The notes under the pieces: model-generated
The model's input: the letters and a program-made list of their open reading frames with translations, nothing else
Databases searched by the model: none
What the model was told of the DNA's origin: nothing
Origin: Locusta migratoria
Lineage: Eukaryota; Arthropoda; Insecta; Orthoptera; Acrididae
Direction: 5' to 3'
DNA: 64,000 nt
NCBI GenBank assembly: GCA_026315105.1
Contig: CM048745.1
Coordinates: 740,510,506-740,574,505, forward strand
Program-made: the position numbers and the translations under genes
Shown here: positions 10,101-22,450 of the stretch, piece by piece
How the letters are laid out: the number at the start of each line of letters is the position of its first letter
How positions within the stretch are numbered: the first letter of the stretch is position 1

Positions 10101-10886
10101 GATGGCTAGATCATGCTCAGGATTGTATAATCATGGTATTTATTGTGTTGAATCATATTACATATAACACCAATAAAAACATTTTCTGAAATATGTTAGT
10201 AGTTACGGTCTTCAGTCCACAGACTGGTTTAATGTAGTTCTCCACGCTACCCTGGGCTGTTCAAGTGTCATCATCTCCAACTAAGAACAGTAACCTACAT
10301 CCTTTTGAATCTGCTTACAGTATTTGTCCCTCAGTCTACCTCTACTATTTTTACCACACACACTTCGCTCTAATGCTAAGTTGACGATTCCTTGACGTCT
10401 CAGAATGTGTCTCACCAATCTGTCCCTTCTCTTAGTCAGGATATGTCAGAAACTCCTTTTCTCCGCAATTCAGTTAAGCACCTTCTCATTAGTTACGTGA
10501 TCTATCCAACTAATTTTCATCCTTCATCTGTAGCACCACTTTTCGAAAGCTTCTATCATCTTTTTGTCTGAACTCCTTTTCATCCACATTTCACTACCAT
10601 ATAATGCTACACTCCGGACAAATGCTTTCAGAAACGACTTCCTAACATTTAAATCAATATTGGATGTCAACAAATTTCGCTTCTTCAGAAACACTTTTCT
10701 TCCTATAGCCTGTCTGAACTTTGTATCTTCTCTAATTTCGCCATCAGAAGTTATCTAGCTACAAAAATAACAAACCTCATCTACTACTTTTATTGTCTTA
10801 TTGCCTAATCTAATTCCTTCATCATCACCTGATTTTCTGACACTACATTCCATTATCCTTATTTTCATGTTGTTGATGTTCATCTT

Positions 10887-13800
10887 CCACTCCCATGAAC
10901 CACAGACATTGCCGAGGTGGGGTGGCTTGCGTGCCTCAACGATACAGATAGCCGTACCATAGGTGCAACCACAGCGGAGGGGTACCTGTGGAGAGGCCAG
11001 ACAAACATGTGGTTCCTGAAGAGGGGCAGCAGCCTTTTCAGTAGTTACAGGGGCAACAGTCTGGATGATTGACTGAGCTGGCCTTGTAACATCAGCTAAT
11101 GTGGCTTTGCCACACAGCTACTGCGAACGGCTGAAAGCAAGGGGAAACTACAGCCGTTACCTTTCCCGAGGACATGCAGCTCTACTGTATGAACATATGA
11201 TGATGGCATCCTCTTGGGTAAAATATTTCGGAGGTAAAATAGTCCCCCATTCGGATCTCCGGGCGGGGACTACTCAGGAGGATGTGATCATCAGGAAAGA
11301 CAATACTGGCATTCTACGGGTCGGAGCTGGAATTTTAGATCCCTTAATAGAGTAGGAAAATTAGAAAATTTAAAAAGGGAGATGGATAGGTTGAAGTTAG
11401 ATATAGTGGGGATTAGTGAAGTTCGGTGGCAGGATGAACAGGATTTCTGGTCAGGTGAGTACAGGATTATAAATACAAAATCAATTGGGGGTATCACAGG
11501 AGTAGGATTGATAATGAATAAGAAAATAGGAATGCGGGTAAACTACTATGACCAGCGCAGTGATCGCATTATCATTGTCAAGATAGATACGAAGCCAACA
11601 CCGACAACAGTAGTACAGGTTTATATGTCAACTAGCTCTGCCGATGATGAGGAAATCGAAGAAATATATGAGGAGCTAAAGGAAATTATTCAGACAATTA
11701 AGGGAGAGGAAAACTTAATTGTTATGGGAGACTGGAATTCGGTAGTAGGACAAGGAAGGGAAGGGAAGGGAAGATAGTAGGTGAATATGGTCTGGGCAAA
11801 AGGAATGAAAGAGGAAGCCGCCTGGTAGAATTTTGCACAGAACATAATTTAGTTATAACAAACACCTGGTTCAATAATCACAAAAGAAGGTTGTATACGT
11901 GGAAGAGACCAGGAGACACCGGGAGATACCAGATAGATTTTATAATGGTAAGACATAGATTTCGGAACCAGGTTTTACAGTGTAAGACATACCCAGGGGC
12001 AGATATAGACTCTGACCATAACTTGTTGGTTATGAACTGTAGGCTGAAACTGAAGAAACTACAAAATGGTAGGAAAATAAGGAGATGGGACCTGGATAAA
12101 TTGAAGGAATCTGAGGTTCTTAAGAATTTCAGAGGGAGCTTTAGGCAACAATTGACAGATACAGGGGAAAATAAAACAGTAGAGGAGAAATGGGTAAAAT
12201 TGAGAGATGAAATAGTGAAGGTAGCAGAGGCCATAATAGGTAGAAAGGCAAGACCTACAAAAAATCCTTGGATATCACAGGAGATACTAAATTTAATCGA
12301 TGAAAGGAGAAAATATAAAAATGCAGTAAATGAAACAGGCAAAATGGAGTACAGACGACTGAGAAATGAGATTGATAGGAAGTGTAAAATGGCTAAGCAG
12401 GAGTGGCTAGAAGGCAAATGCAAGGATGTAGAAGAATGTATAAATAGGGGAAAAATAGATACAGCCTACAGGAAAATAAAAGAAACATTTGGAGATAAGA
12501 AAATGAGCTCTATGAATATCAAGGACACTGATGGAAAACCAGTTCTCAGCAAAGAAGGGAAAGCTGAAAGGTGGAAAGAGTATATAGAGGGGCTCTACAA
12601 AGGAAATGAACTTCGAGACAATATTCTAGGAAGGCAAGAGGATGTAGATGAAGATGGAATAGGAGATACTGTACTGAGAGAAGAATTTGACAGAGCCCTG
12701 AAAGACCTAAGTCGAAGCAAGGCCCCTGGAGTAGATGATATTCCCTCAGAGCTACTGAAGTCTCTGGGAGAACCAGCCATGACAAACCTGTTTCATCTGG
12801 TGTGTAAGATGTATGAGACAGGCGAAGTACCCTCAGACTTTAAGAAAAATGTTATAATCCTCATTCCAAAGAAAGCAGGTGCAGACAGGTGTGAAAACTA
12901 CAGAACCATCAGTTTAATAAGTCATGGTTGCACAATATTAACACGAATTATATACAGACGGATGGAAAAACTTGTAGAAGCCGACCTCTGGGAAGATCAG
13001 TTTGGGTTCAGGAGAAATGTAGGAACTCGGGAGGCAATACTCACTTTATGGTCTATCCTAGAAGATAGATTAAGAAAAGGCAAACCTACATTTCTAGCTT
13101 TTGTAGATTTGGAGAAGGCTTGTGACAATGTTGATTGGAATAAACTCTTTCAAGTTCTGAAGCAAGCAGGAGTAAAATATAGGGAGCGTAAAGTTATTTA
13201 CAACTTGTACAAAAAGCAGATAGTGGTTGTCAGAGTTGAAGGGCATGAAAGGGATGCAATGGTTGGAAAGGGAGTAAGACAGGGTTGTAGTCTTTCTCCA
13301 TTGTTATTCAATTTGTACATTGAGCAAGCTATAAAGGAAAGCAAGGAGAAATTTGGAGAAGGAATTAAAGTTCAGGGTGAAGAATTAAAAACATTGCGAT
13401 TTGCCGATGACATAGTAATTCTGTCAGATACAGCAGAGGACCTGGAAGAGCAATTGAACGGAATGGACAGTGTGCTGAAAGGTGCATATAATATGAACAT
13501 TAACAAGAGCAAAACTAGGGTAATGGAGTGCTGTGTAAGAAAATCAGGTGATGCTGACGGAATTAGATTGGGAAACGAAGCAATAAAGGAGGTAGATGAG
13601 TTTTGTTACTTGGGCAGTAAAATAACAAATGATGGTCGCAGTACAGAGGATATAAAATGCAGAATGGCAATGGGTAGAAAAGTGTTTTTGAAAAAGAGAA
13701 ATTTGTTAACGTCGAATATTGATTTAAACCTAAGGAAGTCCTTTATGAAGGCATTTGTATGGAGTGTTGCCTTGTATGGGAGTGAGACATGGACGATAAA

Positions 13801-14182
13801 CAGTGCGGACAGGAAGAGGATAGAGGTTTTTGAAATATGGTGCTACAGAAGAATGCTGAAGATTAGGTGGGTGGATCGCGTAACTAATGAGGAGGTACTG
13901 AACAGAATTGGGGAGAAAAGAAATTTATGGCATACCTTGACTAAAAGAAGGGATAGATTGGTAGGACACATTCTTAGACATAAAGTAATTGTGGATTTAG
14001 CATTAGAGGGTAGTGTGTGGGGTAAAAATCGCAGAGGAAGACCAAGAGATGGATACAGTAAGCAGATTCAGACAGATGTAGGTTGCCGTTCTTATGTGGA
14101 GATGAAGAAGCTTGCTCAGGATAGGGTATTGTGGAGAGCTGCATCAAACCAGTCTCCGGACTGAAGACCACAACAACAACAC
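10887..14182 (+). mobile_element. Full-length RTE-like LINE with 12-bp target duplication
   Basis: This element of about 3.3 kb starts CCACTCCCATGAACC and ends in a short (CAA)n tail after GACTGAAGACCA. It is flanked by identical GATGTTCATCTT copies at 10875-10886 and 14183-14194, so both ends are known. It is nearly identical to 24505-27796 by eye. The target was an antisense copy of the same family. Confidence 0.93.
11101..14164 (+). pseudogene. LINE ORF (APE endonuclease-RT), frameshifted
   Basis: This is the single ORF of the full-length LINE. A missing base near 11327 (GGAGC-TGG compared with GGAGCGTGG in the intact copy) breaks it just before the endonuclease AWNVRSL motif. A 5-bp AAGGG duplication near 11765 shifts it again after the MGDWNSV motif. 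From 11891 it is open for 757 codons, with TYPGADIDSDHNLLV-type endonuclease end, RT motifs GVRQGCSLSPLLFNLY and FADDIVILSD, and the C-terminal GKNRRGRPRDG block. Motif A reads EKACDNVDW where the intact copy has EKAFDNVDW. The protein would nick DNA and copy the LINE RNA there; this copy cannot make it in one piece. Confidence 0.9.
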
Positions 14183-14452
14183 GATGTTCATCTTATATCC
14201 TCTTTTCAAGACACTGTACATAACATTCAATTGCTCTTCCAGATCCTTTGCAGTCTCTCACAGAATTACTATGTCATCAGCAAACTGCAATGGTTTTTAT
14301 TTCTTCTTCCTGAACTTTAAGTCCCTCTCCAAATTTCTCCTTACATTCCTTCACTGCTCAATGTATAGATTGAACAACATTGGGGAAAGGTTGCAACCCT
14401 GTCTTACTCCCTTCCCAACCTCTACATCCCTATCATGCCCTTCGACTCTTAA

Positions 14453-14940
14453 CCCAGATAGCTCGGACGTCCTTCCAGAAGGACGAGAACAGCAGCTTAC
14501 TTTTTTATTCTTGTCTGTAAGAATTCTTTTACAGTGTCATATTTTATTTCTTTGAATTGCCTGCTCCCATTGCAGATCAATTTTAGCTTCCATTGTAGAT
14601 TGCAAAGTGGTTGGATACAGGTGCAAAGTTGAGGTTCATACAGAAATTACTGAAGACATCCTCATACTTAAGGTCATATTTCTTCAACTTTGTTCAATTT
14701 TCAAGACATTTATATGTATATATTTAAACTTAAAAAGTAAAAAAGTATTTCAATAATGAGTCATCAGCTTGAAATTATAAAAAATTCAGTTTGGCGTCAT
14801 TCCAGAAAGAAGGGCAGTATTCTAAAACTAATGGGTGATCATGAGAAAGCTCATTTATAACGATATTTTGCAGTCATATGAAGGTAATTAATAGCTTATG
14901 AGAATAAAATTAAACAAAAAATAATTCTGCGCTATCTGGG
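14453..14940. mobile_element. piggyBac-type MITE, TTAA-flanked
   Basis: The 488-bp element has perfect 10-bp terminal inverted repeats CCCAGATAGC (14453-14462) and GCTATCTGGG (14931-14940), and is flanked by TTAA on both sides (14449-14452, 14941-14944). TTAA duplication and CCC ends are hallmarks of the piggyBac superfamily. There is no coding capacity. It interrupts the old antisense LINE: the flanks CTTCGACTC and TAACTGCTGTCTGG are contiguous in intact copies apart from small changes. Confidence 0.88.
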
Positions 14941-16436
14941 TTAATAACTGCTGTCTGGTTTTTGTGTAAGTTGAATATAACTCTTCACTCCCTATAACAT
15001 TACTCCTGCTACCTTCAGAATTTGATAGCGAGTTTTCCAGTCGACATTGTCAAAAGCTTTTTCCAAATCTGCAAACACTAAAAACGTAGGTTTGCCTTTC
15101 CTTAGCCTATCTTCTAAGATAAGTCATAATGTGATTATTGCCTCCCATGTGCCTACGTTTCTCCTAAATCCATACTGATCTTCCCAAAGGTTGGATTCCA
15201 CAAGTGTTTCCATTTGTCTGTAAATAATTCGTGCTAGTATTTTGCAACTATGACTTATTAAACTGATAGCTCTGTAATTTTCACATTTGCCTGCACTTGC
15301 TTTCTTTGGAATTGGAATCACTATATTCTTCTTGAAGTCAGATGGTATTTCCCCTGTCACATACATCTTGCATACCAGGTGGAACAATTTCTTCATGATT
15401 GGATCTCCTAACAATATCGGCATTTCAGACGGAATGTCATCTATTCCAGGGGCCTTGTTTTGACCCAAATATTTCAATGCTCTGTCAAATTATTCTTGCA
15501 GTAGCGTATCTCCTCTTCCTCGACTTCGTCTTCCATTTATAGAATACTACCTTTAAGTTTATTTCCTTTGTACAGGCCCTCTATATATTCCTTCCACATT
15601 TCAGCTTTCCCCTCTTTATTTAGTACTCATTTTCCATCTGAGTTCTTGATATTCATACAGCTGCCTTTCTTGTCTCCAAATATCTCTTATTTTCCTGTAG
15701 ACGGTCTCTATCTTTCCCCTGGTTATACATTCTTCTATGGTTCTGCATTTGTCCTCCAGTCACTCCTGCTTAGCCAGTCTGCACTTCCTATCAATCTCAT
15801 TTTTCAGATATGGTAGTAAAGATGAAAAATCACAGAGTTACAAACATACATCAATTTTATATAAAAATTAAAGATGGTTTAACTTACCAGATGAAAAAAC
15901 ATACAGTATAACCCCGCTTAACTGAACTTGGGGCAACTGAAACCCGAGTTAACTGAATCGCCACCAATGACAGCAACACCCTCCCCCCTACCCCCCCAAA
16001 AGTGTGCTCTGTCCAAAATTCATTGGATGACACATTGTATATATTTTCAGAGTAAATTCCAAAATGTTGGTAAGTGACATGTCAAGACAGAAATACAGCA
16101 ATTTCTCTTTCTCAAATGAAAATTAAAACATTAAGACAGAACATTGAGAAGACAGAACATGGTTCGTAAGTGCAGGTACAATATGTAACAAGGTGATTGG
16201 AAGAATGAACAATACTACGCCTAGTTCTAATTCTGTTCTGTTTAATGCGGTCCCCTCCCCCCCCTCCCCTGCCAGGGCATAGATATATCTTTCCTCTGGG
16301 GGGGGGGGGGGGGAGGGGTTCAGAGTCAGAGCTATATTGAGGTGCCCTCACCCACACACCCAATAAAAAACTTACTATTTTTTCTATGAATTTGGAAAAT
16401 TTTGTGAGTTGTTGATAACAGAATGAAGCGTTATTG

Positions 16437-16653
16437 GGTTGGGTTGTTTGGTTGGGATAGGGGGACTAAACTACTGAGGTTATCAGTCCCCCGGTGGGGA
16501 GGGGAAGGAGTGAGGATAGGAAAGGTGGGGAGGGGAAAGGAAATGCAGTCCGGGAAGTAAAGAAGGGAAGAAGACTGCATTAGCTCGGGGCCCCGTTCTC
16601 GCGATGCATGTACTCACGAAAGAACCAACTGCGAGCGAGGGGGAGGGGGGAGG
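16437..16653 (+). mobile_element. SINE-like GGGATAGGGGGAC repeat
   Basis: It begins GGTTGGGTTGTTTGG, has GGGATAGGGGGACTAAAC, GTTATCAGTCCCCC, AAATGCAGTCCGGG and AGACTGCATTAGCTCGGGG, and ends in a G-rich tail. Flanks GAAGCGTTATTG (16425-16436) and GGAGTGTTACTG (16654-16665) agree at 9 of 12 bases and look like an aged target duplication. It is inside the Tigger relic. Confidence 0.8.
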
Positions 16654-16979
16654 GGAGTGTTACTGAAAAAGATTGTAGGCATGAAGAGCAGTCTTTTCTG
16701 TTATACCCTGAAGATGACAGGCTTTTGACAACAGCCAGTATTTCGGGAGGTGAAGACGTTGCCTAACTATATTCCCATAAAGTATCTGAACATAACATAC
16801 AGAATAAGCCAAATTTTCAGAACAAAAGTAATCGCTGTAGGGATTAGTCAATTAGAAATACTTCCCGGACTACCACATCTGGCTCAAGTCATAAGTTGTC
16901 AGCCATCATAAAAAATCAAAAACCTTCAGACAAATAAATAGGGGAGACCAGGGGAATGGCACCACCTTCAGGGAAACAT

Positions 16980-17562
16980 TTCCTTACTTTATTAAAAGTG
17001 TGTCTTTTTTGTACAGAATAGTACTACAGCTTCGCCAGCTAATATTAATTTCTTATAATTTTTTTCAGCCATTTATTTTGTTAAGTTTTATTGTTAACTA
17101 GCTGTAAACCTGGCATTGCCAGGGTATTTATTTATCCTACACTCTCGTAATCCACCTCCCCTTCCCTCCTCTCTCTGAATCCACCTCTTTCTCTCCCATC
17201 TCTCTGTCCGTTTCCACCTTTCCCTCTCGGAAAAGTTTTCTGCAAGGTACCCTCTGTCAAGTAACATACAAACATTTATGTAAATAGTGGTCTTCCTCTT
17301 CGTTTAAAGGCCATGTTTGCAAAAATTCATAAAGATTGGAGCAAAACTATGTGTTTTGTAAAACTCCATAAATTAAGTACCCTACACCATGCACTGAATG
17401 AAATTTTATACAGACAGGGACATTCCACTTGTTTTTAAAGTAGAGTCTGCAAAATTTCATCAATATCGGAACAAAACTATAGATTTTATGCAATAGGAAT
17501 GAAGGGACACAATGAAAAATGCACTTTATTTTTCTCAAATATTTATTTCATACAACCCTTGT

Positions 17563-17598
<36 letters not shown>

Positions 17599-17900
17599 TG
17601 AAATTGAGCTGACGTTTTCTACCTACAAACTACATTCCTGCCAAATTTCAGCTTCATATATGAAGTAGTTTTTGAGATTTCGTGTTTAGTCAGTGAGATG
17701 AAAAAACAGATTGGTTAATTTTGGATGGAAATGAATTAAGGGAGACCCGCAGACAAAAATTAATAACAACATGCAAATCTGTAATGTTAACTTTATTCGA
17801 TACAAGGTCATGCCTGATGCCACAGTTTTACGGCATCTACAGTGAAACTGTTGTTAGCTGTAGACTTATTTTTGTTTCGTCATTTTGTGTGTGTGTGTGG
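16980..17900. repeat. Degenerate repeat region with TTTCATCAATATCGG motif
   Basis: Related stretches occur at 17318-17360 (GCAAAAATTCATAAAGATTGG), 17449-17490 (GCAAAATTTCATCAATATCGG) and about 17640-17680 (GCCAAATTTCAGCTTCATAT). A poly(A) run lies at 17568-17595 and a (GT)n-G(n) run at 17887-17913. The motif is of a kind often seen in decayed insect repeats. I cannot assign the class. Confidence 0.45.
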
Positions 17901-18136
17901 GGGGGGGGGGGGCAGTTACAAAACACTTCATAAATGTCAGAAATTACATGCCAACTTTGTTGCAGGTCCCTAACTGCTCCCATTTTCCAATGATTGACAG
18001 ACGAATCTGGGTATTCTCACGTGGTGGCCTCATTATTTATGATGTCATATCTCCTGGGCTGTCTTGTGATGTTTTGATTTTGGGCCAGGAACCTCTGTGG
18101 GCATACAGTGAACAGTTCACCAAACTTACATTGCAA

Positions 18137-18235
18137 TATATAGAGGAAAAAAATCCTAACAGGAAAAATATATGTAAAAAAATAGCTGAAGCCTACTTAC
18201 CAGGCGAAGGAGGACAGGCAGTGATAGTAACAAAT

Positions 18236-18291
<56 letters not shown>

Positions 18292-18828
18292 GCTTTCGCA
18301 GCCTAGCTGCTTCGTCAGGCAGAAGGGAAGGAGAGGGAAAAGGATATGATGAGGGTTTTAAGGGAGTGGGTAAGGAGTCATTCCAATCCCGGGACAGGAA
18401 AGACTTACCTTGGGGGAAAAAAAGGAGGGTAAACAAATACACACACACCCACACATTTACACAGACGCAAGTACACTTTGGCAGACATACTGTAGAAAGC
18501 GGCTTTCTACAGTAGGTCTGCCTAACTGTACTTGCGTCTGTGTAAATGTGTGGGTGTGTGTGTATTTGTTTACCCTCCTTTTTTTCCCCCAAGGTAAGTC
18601 TTTCCTGTCCCGGGATTGGAATGACTCCTTACCCACTCCCTTAAAACCCTCATCATTTCCTTTTCCCTCTCCTTCCCTTCTGCCTGACGAAGCAGCTAGG
18701 CTGTGAAAGCTTGCATTTGTGTGTGTGTGTTTATTTGTTGCTATCACTGCCTGTGCTCCTTTGCCTGGTAAGTGGACTTCATCTATTTTTTACGTATATT
18801 TTTCCTGTTAGGAATTTTTCCTCTATAA
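18137..18828. mobile_element. 0.69-kb palindromic (foldback) repeat
   Basis: Two inverted copies of a unit of about 330-360 bp meet at GTAGAAAGC|GGCTTTCTAC (centre near 18500). The outer ends are TATAGAGGAAAAAAATCC (18137) and its near complement ending CCTCTATA (18828). Shared blocks include CTGACGAAGC, TGAAAGCTTGCATTTG, TTATTTGTTGCTATCACTGCC and GCCTGGTAAGT. The left arm carries a (CA)26 run where the right has only about (GT)7. No convincing target duplication was found. It sits inside the Tigger relic. Open frames across it are mirror images, not genes. Confidence 0.88.
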
Positions 18829-18831
18829 TAT

Positions 18832-18834
<3 letters not shown>

Positions 18835-18880
<46 letters not shown>
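18835..18880. repeat. (CA)n microsatellite
   Basis: A (CA)n run of about 23 units directly follows the end of the 0.69-kb palindrome. Confidence 0.95.
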
Positions 18881-18885
<5 letters not shown>

Positions 18886-20159
18886 TATATTTTCTGAAAG
18901 TATACACGGTGGCGCCAGTACCCTCGGTTCCGGAGTAATGATGCTATACATTTGAAAAGCAAGGATAAACCTACATAATGATTGATTAGTAGTAAATAAG
19001 TATTTCTAACCATTCTAACTTATAATTATCAGTCTACTGTATTAGTCCTTTAGAAGGCTTCAAGTACTTCTCGATGTAAAATTGGAATGAAAGTAGATTT
19101 TATGATTTAGGCTTGATTTAGTCACGGCAAAAGCCAGAAATAGTTTTTGGCACTTCAAAACTACTACATTCTCTACATTCTGTGAGTGCCCATTTCACAA
19201 AATGTATGCATCTGTATTGCACTTCATTTTGCCTAAATTCCCCACCACGGTGTCATTGCCCTAGTTGCAACATATTGCTAAGAACATCAACTTAATCCTA
19301 AGATTTTGCAAAACTATTAGGTTAGAGACACAAAATTGAAGCTAAATATCTACAGATTATGTTAATATGAGTATTAAAAAGCACTGACAGCCTACAGAGA
19401 TACTTATTTCAATAAAAAACAAACTCAAAAATTAGATCCAAAATTTCGAAACTAACAATTCCTTTCACACAATTAATAACTGTGAAAAAGGGGGGGGGGG
19501 GAGATTTAAACTGTCTGCTATACAATGCTACCAATTTAGGCACGTAAGCATGCATGCAGATGATCAGCATCTGTGGTATAAATTATACACGGAAGTAATA
19601 AGGTAGTGATGTCATACACTGATTCTCCTTTAATCACACTCGTCAAAAAACATATTTGTCTGTCTCGCGTACAAGTTCGCCGCCTTCCTGCAGTAATAAA
19701 GTTAGCAGGCCACTGAAGTTGGTAGCAGTAATAAACAGAAGACACAGTAACCTTTGTTACACTCTAGGCAAGCCTCGCGCGATACTTTAAACAGTCTGTG
19801 GAGCGTGTTTCTGGCTGGAATTCAACAATACTTGTTCATTGTTACTGAAGGTTAGGTGGTGGTTACCTGAGCATTTTTTTTTTAACTGGCAAGATTTACA
19901 GTAGTGAAAGTTGTGCGCAATGCTTGCCTAGGCCTCACGAAGGCCACAAATAAGACACTCAAGACAAAGTGTCCTGACCACAAGTAAGAAGCCAAAGCTC
20001 AAATAAGCATTGATTACAACTTACAGACACCTTAGTACCTCTCTTTGTTGGCAAACACTCATATTAATTACAAAAACTATTGTCAAATTTTAATCTCCCC
20101 GTATCTCCCTTCATGCAAGCATACAACAAAATCCCCACAACAAAGATCAGCAACAATGG
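18881..20159. other. AT-rich interior of the Tigger relic, nothing recognised
   Basis: No open frame, terminal repeat or RNA-like structure that I can support. A G(10) run lies at about 19491-19500. By position it should hold the promoter and N-terminal DNA-binding part of the Tigger transposase, but I cannot read a helix-turn-helix here. Confidence 0.4.
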
Positions 20160-22450
20160 TTCATAGTGTTCTGTACTTAGCTGGCTGGGATGTTAGGTAA
20201 GGAAGGAAAATATTTTGTGGCAAACTCTGGGTGGTTAGATAGGTTTAAAAACAGATACGGTATTCATCAACAGAATGTATGAGGAAAAAAGCTAACTGTA
20301 AAACTAGAAGCAGCTGAGATTACACCCAAGACTACAGTAAGGATCAAATTTACAATGCTGATGGAACTGGTGTCAATTTCAAGATGTTGCCTAACAAATC
20401 CTTAGCTTCCTCAAAAGAAAAGTCTGCCCCAGCACACAAGTGAAAAATAAAATGCATCACTGTTCTTTTAGTAGCAAACACTTCTGGGACACAGAGACTG
20501 CCACCAATGTGTATCAGCAAGTAGAAGAAATTGAGAGCATTGAAGGATATTGCCCAAATGTACGATGAGTTTTTTTATAGAGCTCAAAAAATTTCATGGA
20601 TGTCTTGTGAACTCTTCAGCAAATGGATTAGTGATAAAGTTTAAAAGTTTTTAACTGTAAAATGGCTGTCTAGAAAGGCGATCTTGTTAACTAACAATGG
20701 GCCAACGCATCCTTGTGAGTTAACAAGTGGTGATATTGTTGTGGGTTTTCAGACCCCAAATGTTACTAACCCAATTCATCCATTGGATCAACATGTAATA
20801 GTAACATTCAAATGACATTATTGTGGCCTGTTTCTAAGAATCATTCTGCAAGATAGCGACTTGCAAAACAAAAGCATAAATGAAGTGCTGAAGGCGGTCA
20901 ATATGAAAGACTTAATTTATTGGTGTGCTCATGCCTGGGATAATGTGAAAGCAGAAACCCTTCAAATACTTCTCAGAAAATTTTGAAAATTTGACAGAAA
21001 TTTCTGGATGCAATGACATCGAAAACTGGAAGGTTGATAAATGGGTTGTCTCAAACGATTCCCAAGAAATCATATAGAGACATACTGCTGACAAAAAATG
21101 ATGTCATCGAAGACCCCGAAGTAGATGAAATGGATGACAGCTGACATTAATTTTCAAGCACTAGAGTTATGTAAGTCTAAATTAGGAATTTCTTAGCTTT
21201 CAAATTTCACAGAGCATACCAGGGCAGGTCAGAAATTCTGCACACGTGCAGTGTTGCTGCGCATGTGCAACTTTGAGTCACAATGTGCACTCCAGAGCTG
21301 TCTCTGCTCATGCAGTGCATGTTTCAACCCACAGGCATTGCCAGGGGTAAACTAGACTGGCTGTTTGATGTTTAAAGTTTTCCCGGCATACAGATATTTC
21401 CATAAAATCTTGGGCAAACTGCGGGATGTCTGTAATTTCTTGCCACGATATTTCAACGAAGAGTCTTTTGGCCATCTTCAGGTGAGTACCGCCGAAGTAC
21501 TGGCGAAGAGCTGTGCTATTTCTGACCAATTCAGCCACATTGCGCATATGCATACTTAGCGTGCGTGTTCACTACAACTACATACGCTGCTCCGAGCACC
21601 CTCCGTGGTGGAGGCTTGGTGCTTCGATATCAGATCGATTATCATCATCATTCAGTTGCAGGGAACTAGCTGACTATGAAGTGTTTCTATGACAGGATTC
21701 CATGCAGCATTTGGAAACTGCTGTCTCGATTATTAAGAGTTTCACTGTCAGATACTCTTATTTCCACAGCTTCACTAATAATTTAGCTTCAAATGTTTGA
21801 TGTGTGGGTCACAATTTTCATTTCATTGTAGTTCACTGAATGACCTGTGGAAATACAATGTTCGGCGATTACGGATTTGTTGGGCTGGTGTAGCCGAGTA
21901 TGTCGCTGGTGTTCCACAATGCGCTCCTGCACAGTGTGCGTCTTCTGCCCTATATATGACTTGTCGCATTCACACGGAATCCTGTAAACACCTGCTTTAC
22001 GTAGCTCCAGATCGTCTTTGAGAGAACCAACAGCGATGAAATTTTAGGAGGAGGGCAAAAGATGACTCCTACTTTATACTTTCTTGGTAGTCTGCCTATC
22101 TGCAGTGAAAGAGACAGTGTACTGCACTCTTGCTTGTACCGCATAAACCAGGAAGTGGAACCATTGTTGTTAACTATGTACATGTGTCTAATAACATGTT
22201 GTTGCTAGCTGCCACACGTGTGCACTTGTGCAGCACTTCCACACCTCTGCACAGTGTGCTGTGTTTGGCTGAATCAAGAATATACAGTAGTTTTGCATAG
22301 AAATTACAGTACAAATGTGTTTATTTTAGGTTTCCATAAGATTTGAAGAGCAGTGCAGTGAGGCAACACCGGCTGACATCATGTTCATGAAAAAGTGGTG
22401 TGACATTTCTCCCAGGAAACATTTTGAGATGCACAAGAATAAAAAATTAT
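20160..22450 (+). pseudogene. Dead Tigger/pogo DDE transposase
   Basis: Across frames the sequence reads VANSGWLDRFKNRYGI (about 20218-20265), YNADGTGVNFKMLPNKSLAS (about 20350-20410), EKSAPAHK, ISWMSCELFSKW (about 20595-20630), KAILLTNNGPTHP (about 20673-20712), SGDIVVGFQTPNVTNPIHPL (about 20725-20790), and MKDLIYWCAHAWDNVKAETL (about 20905-20960). After a Penelope insertion, ATPADIMFMKKWCDIS (about 22360-22410) gives the usual C-terminal segment. The first Asp (NAD) and third Asp (PLDQ) of the DDE/DDD triad survive, but the second, normally in LDNAPSHP, reads TNNGPTHP. Many stops confirm that it is dead. It would have cut and pasted the element whose ends lie at 15904 and 22712. Confidence 0.82.
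21200..22190 (-). mobile_element. Penelope-like element, 3' part with GIY-YIG domain
   Basis: On the minus strand a linker ending FCPPPKISSLL (about 22060) leads to KAGVYRIPCECDKSYIGQ (about 21995-21940) and then HQRHTRL, with SVIAEHCISTGHS further on. This is the GIY-YIG endonuclease that marks Penelope-like elements. REAVEIR-like sequence and an untranslated tail with ACCTGAAGATGGCCAA (about 21470-21490) follow. The RT domain is absent, so the copy is 5'-truncated. It splits the C-terminal end of the Tigger transposase. Frames are shifted at least twice. Confidence 0.8.

Larger units (their letters stand above)
10203..15807 (-). mobile_element. Old antisense RTE-like LINE copy, split by two insertions
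   Basis: Minus-strand segments at about 10203-10886, 14195-14452 and 14941-15807 are collinear parts of the same LINE family as 24505-27796, from its 3' end back to the part before RT. An open piece at 15124-15477 reads APGIDDIPSE, FHLVCKMY, NYRAISLISHSCKILARIIY and EDQYGFRRNVGT. It has been opened by a full-length plus-strand LINE of its own family (10887-14182) and by a TTAA-flanked MITE (14453-14940). Together with the target duplications this gives the order of events: old copy first, both insertions later. Confidence 0.85.

Noticed and set aside
11878..12423. 181-codon minus-strand frame, and similar minus frames at 25581-26036 and 26159-26398
   Set aside because: These are antisense shadows of the LINE ORF; they recur in both LINE copies because the sense ORF is conserved.
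18137..18880. CRISPR-like or satellite array
   Set aside because: The repetition is an inverted pair plus (CA)n microsatellite, with no regular direct repeats and spacers.
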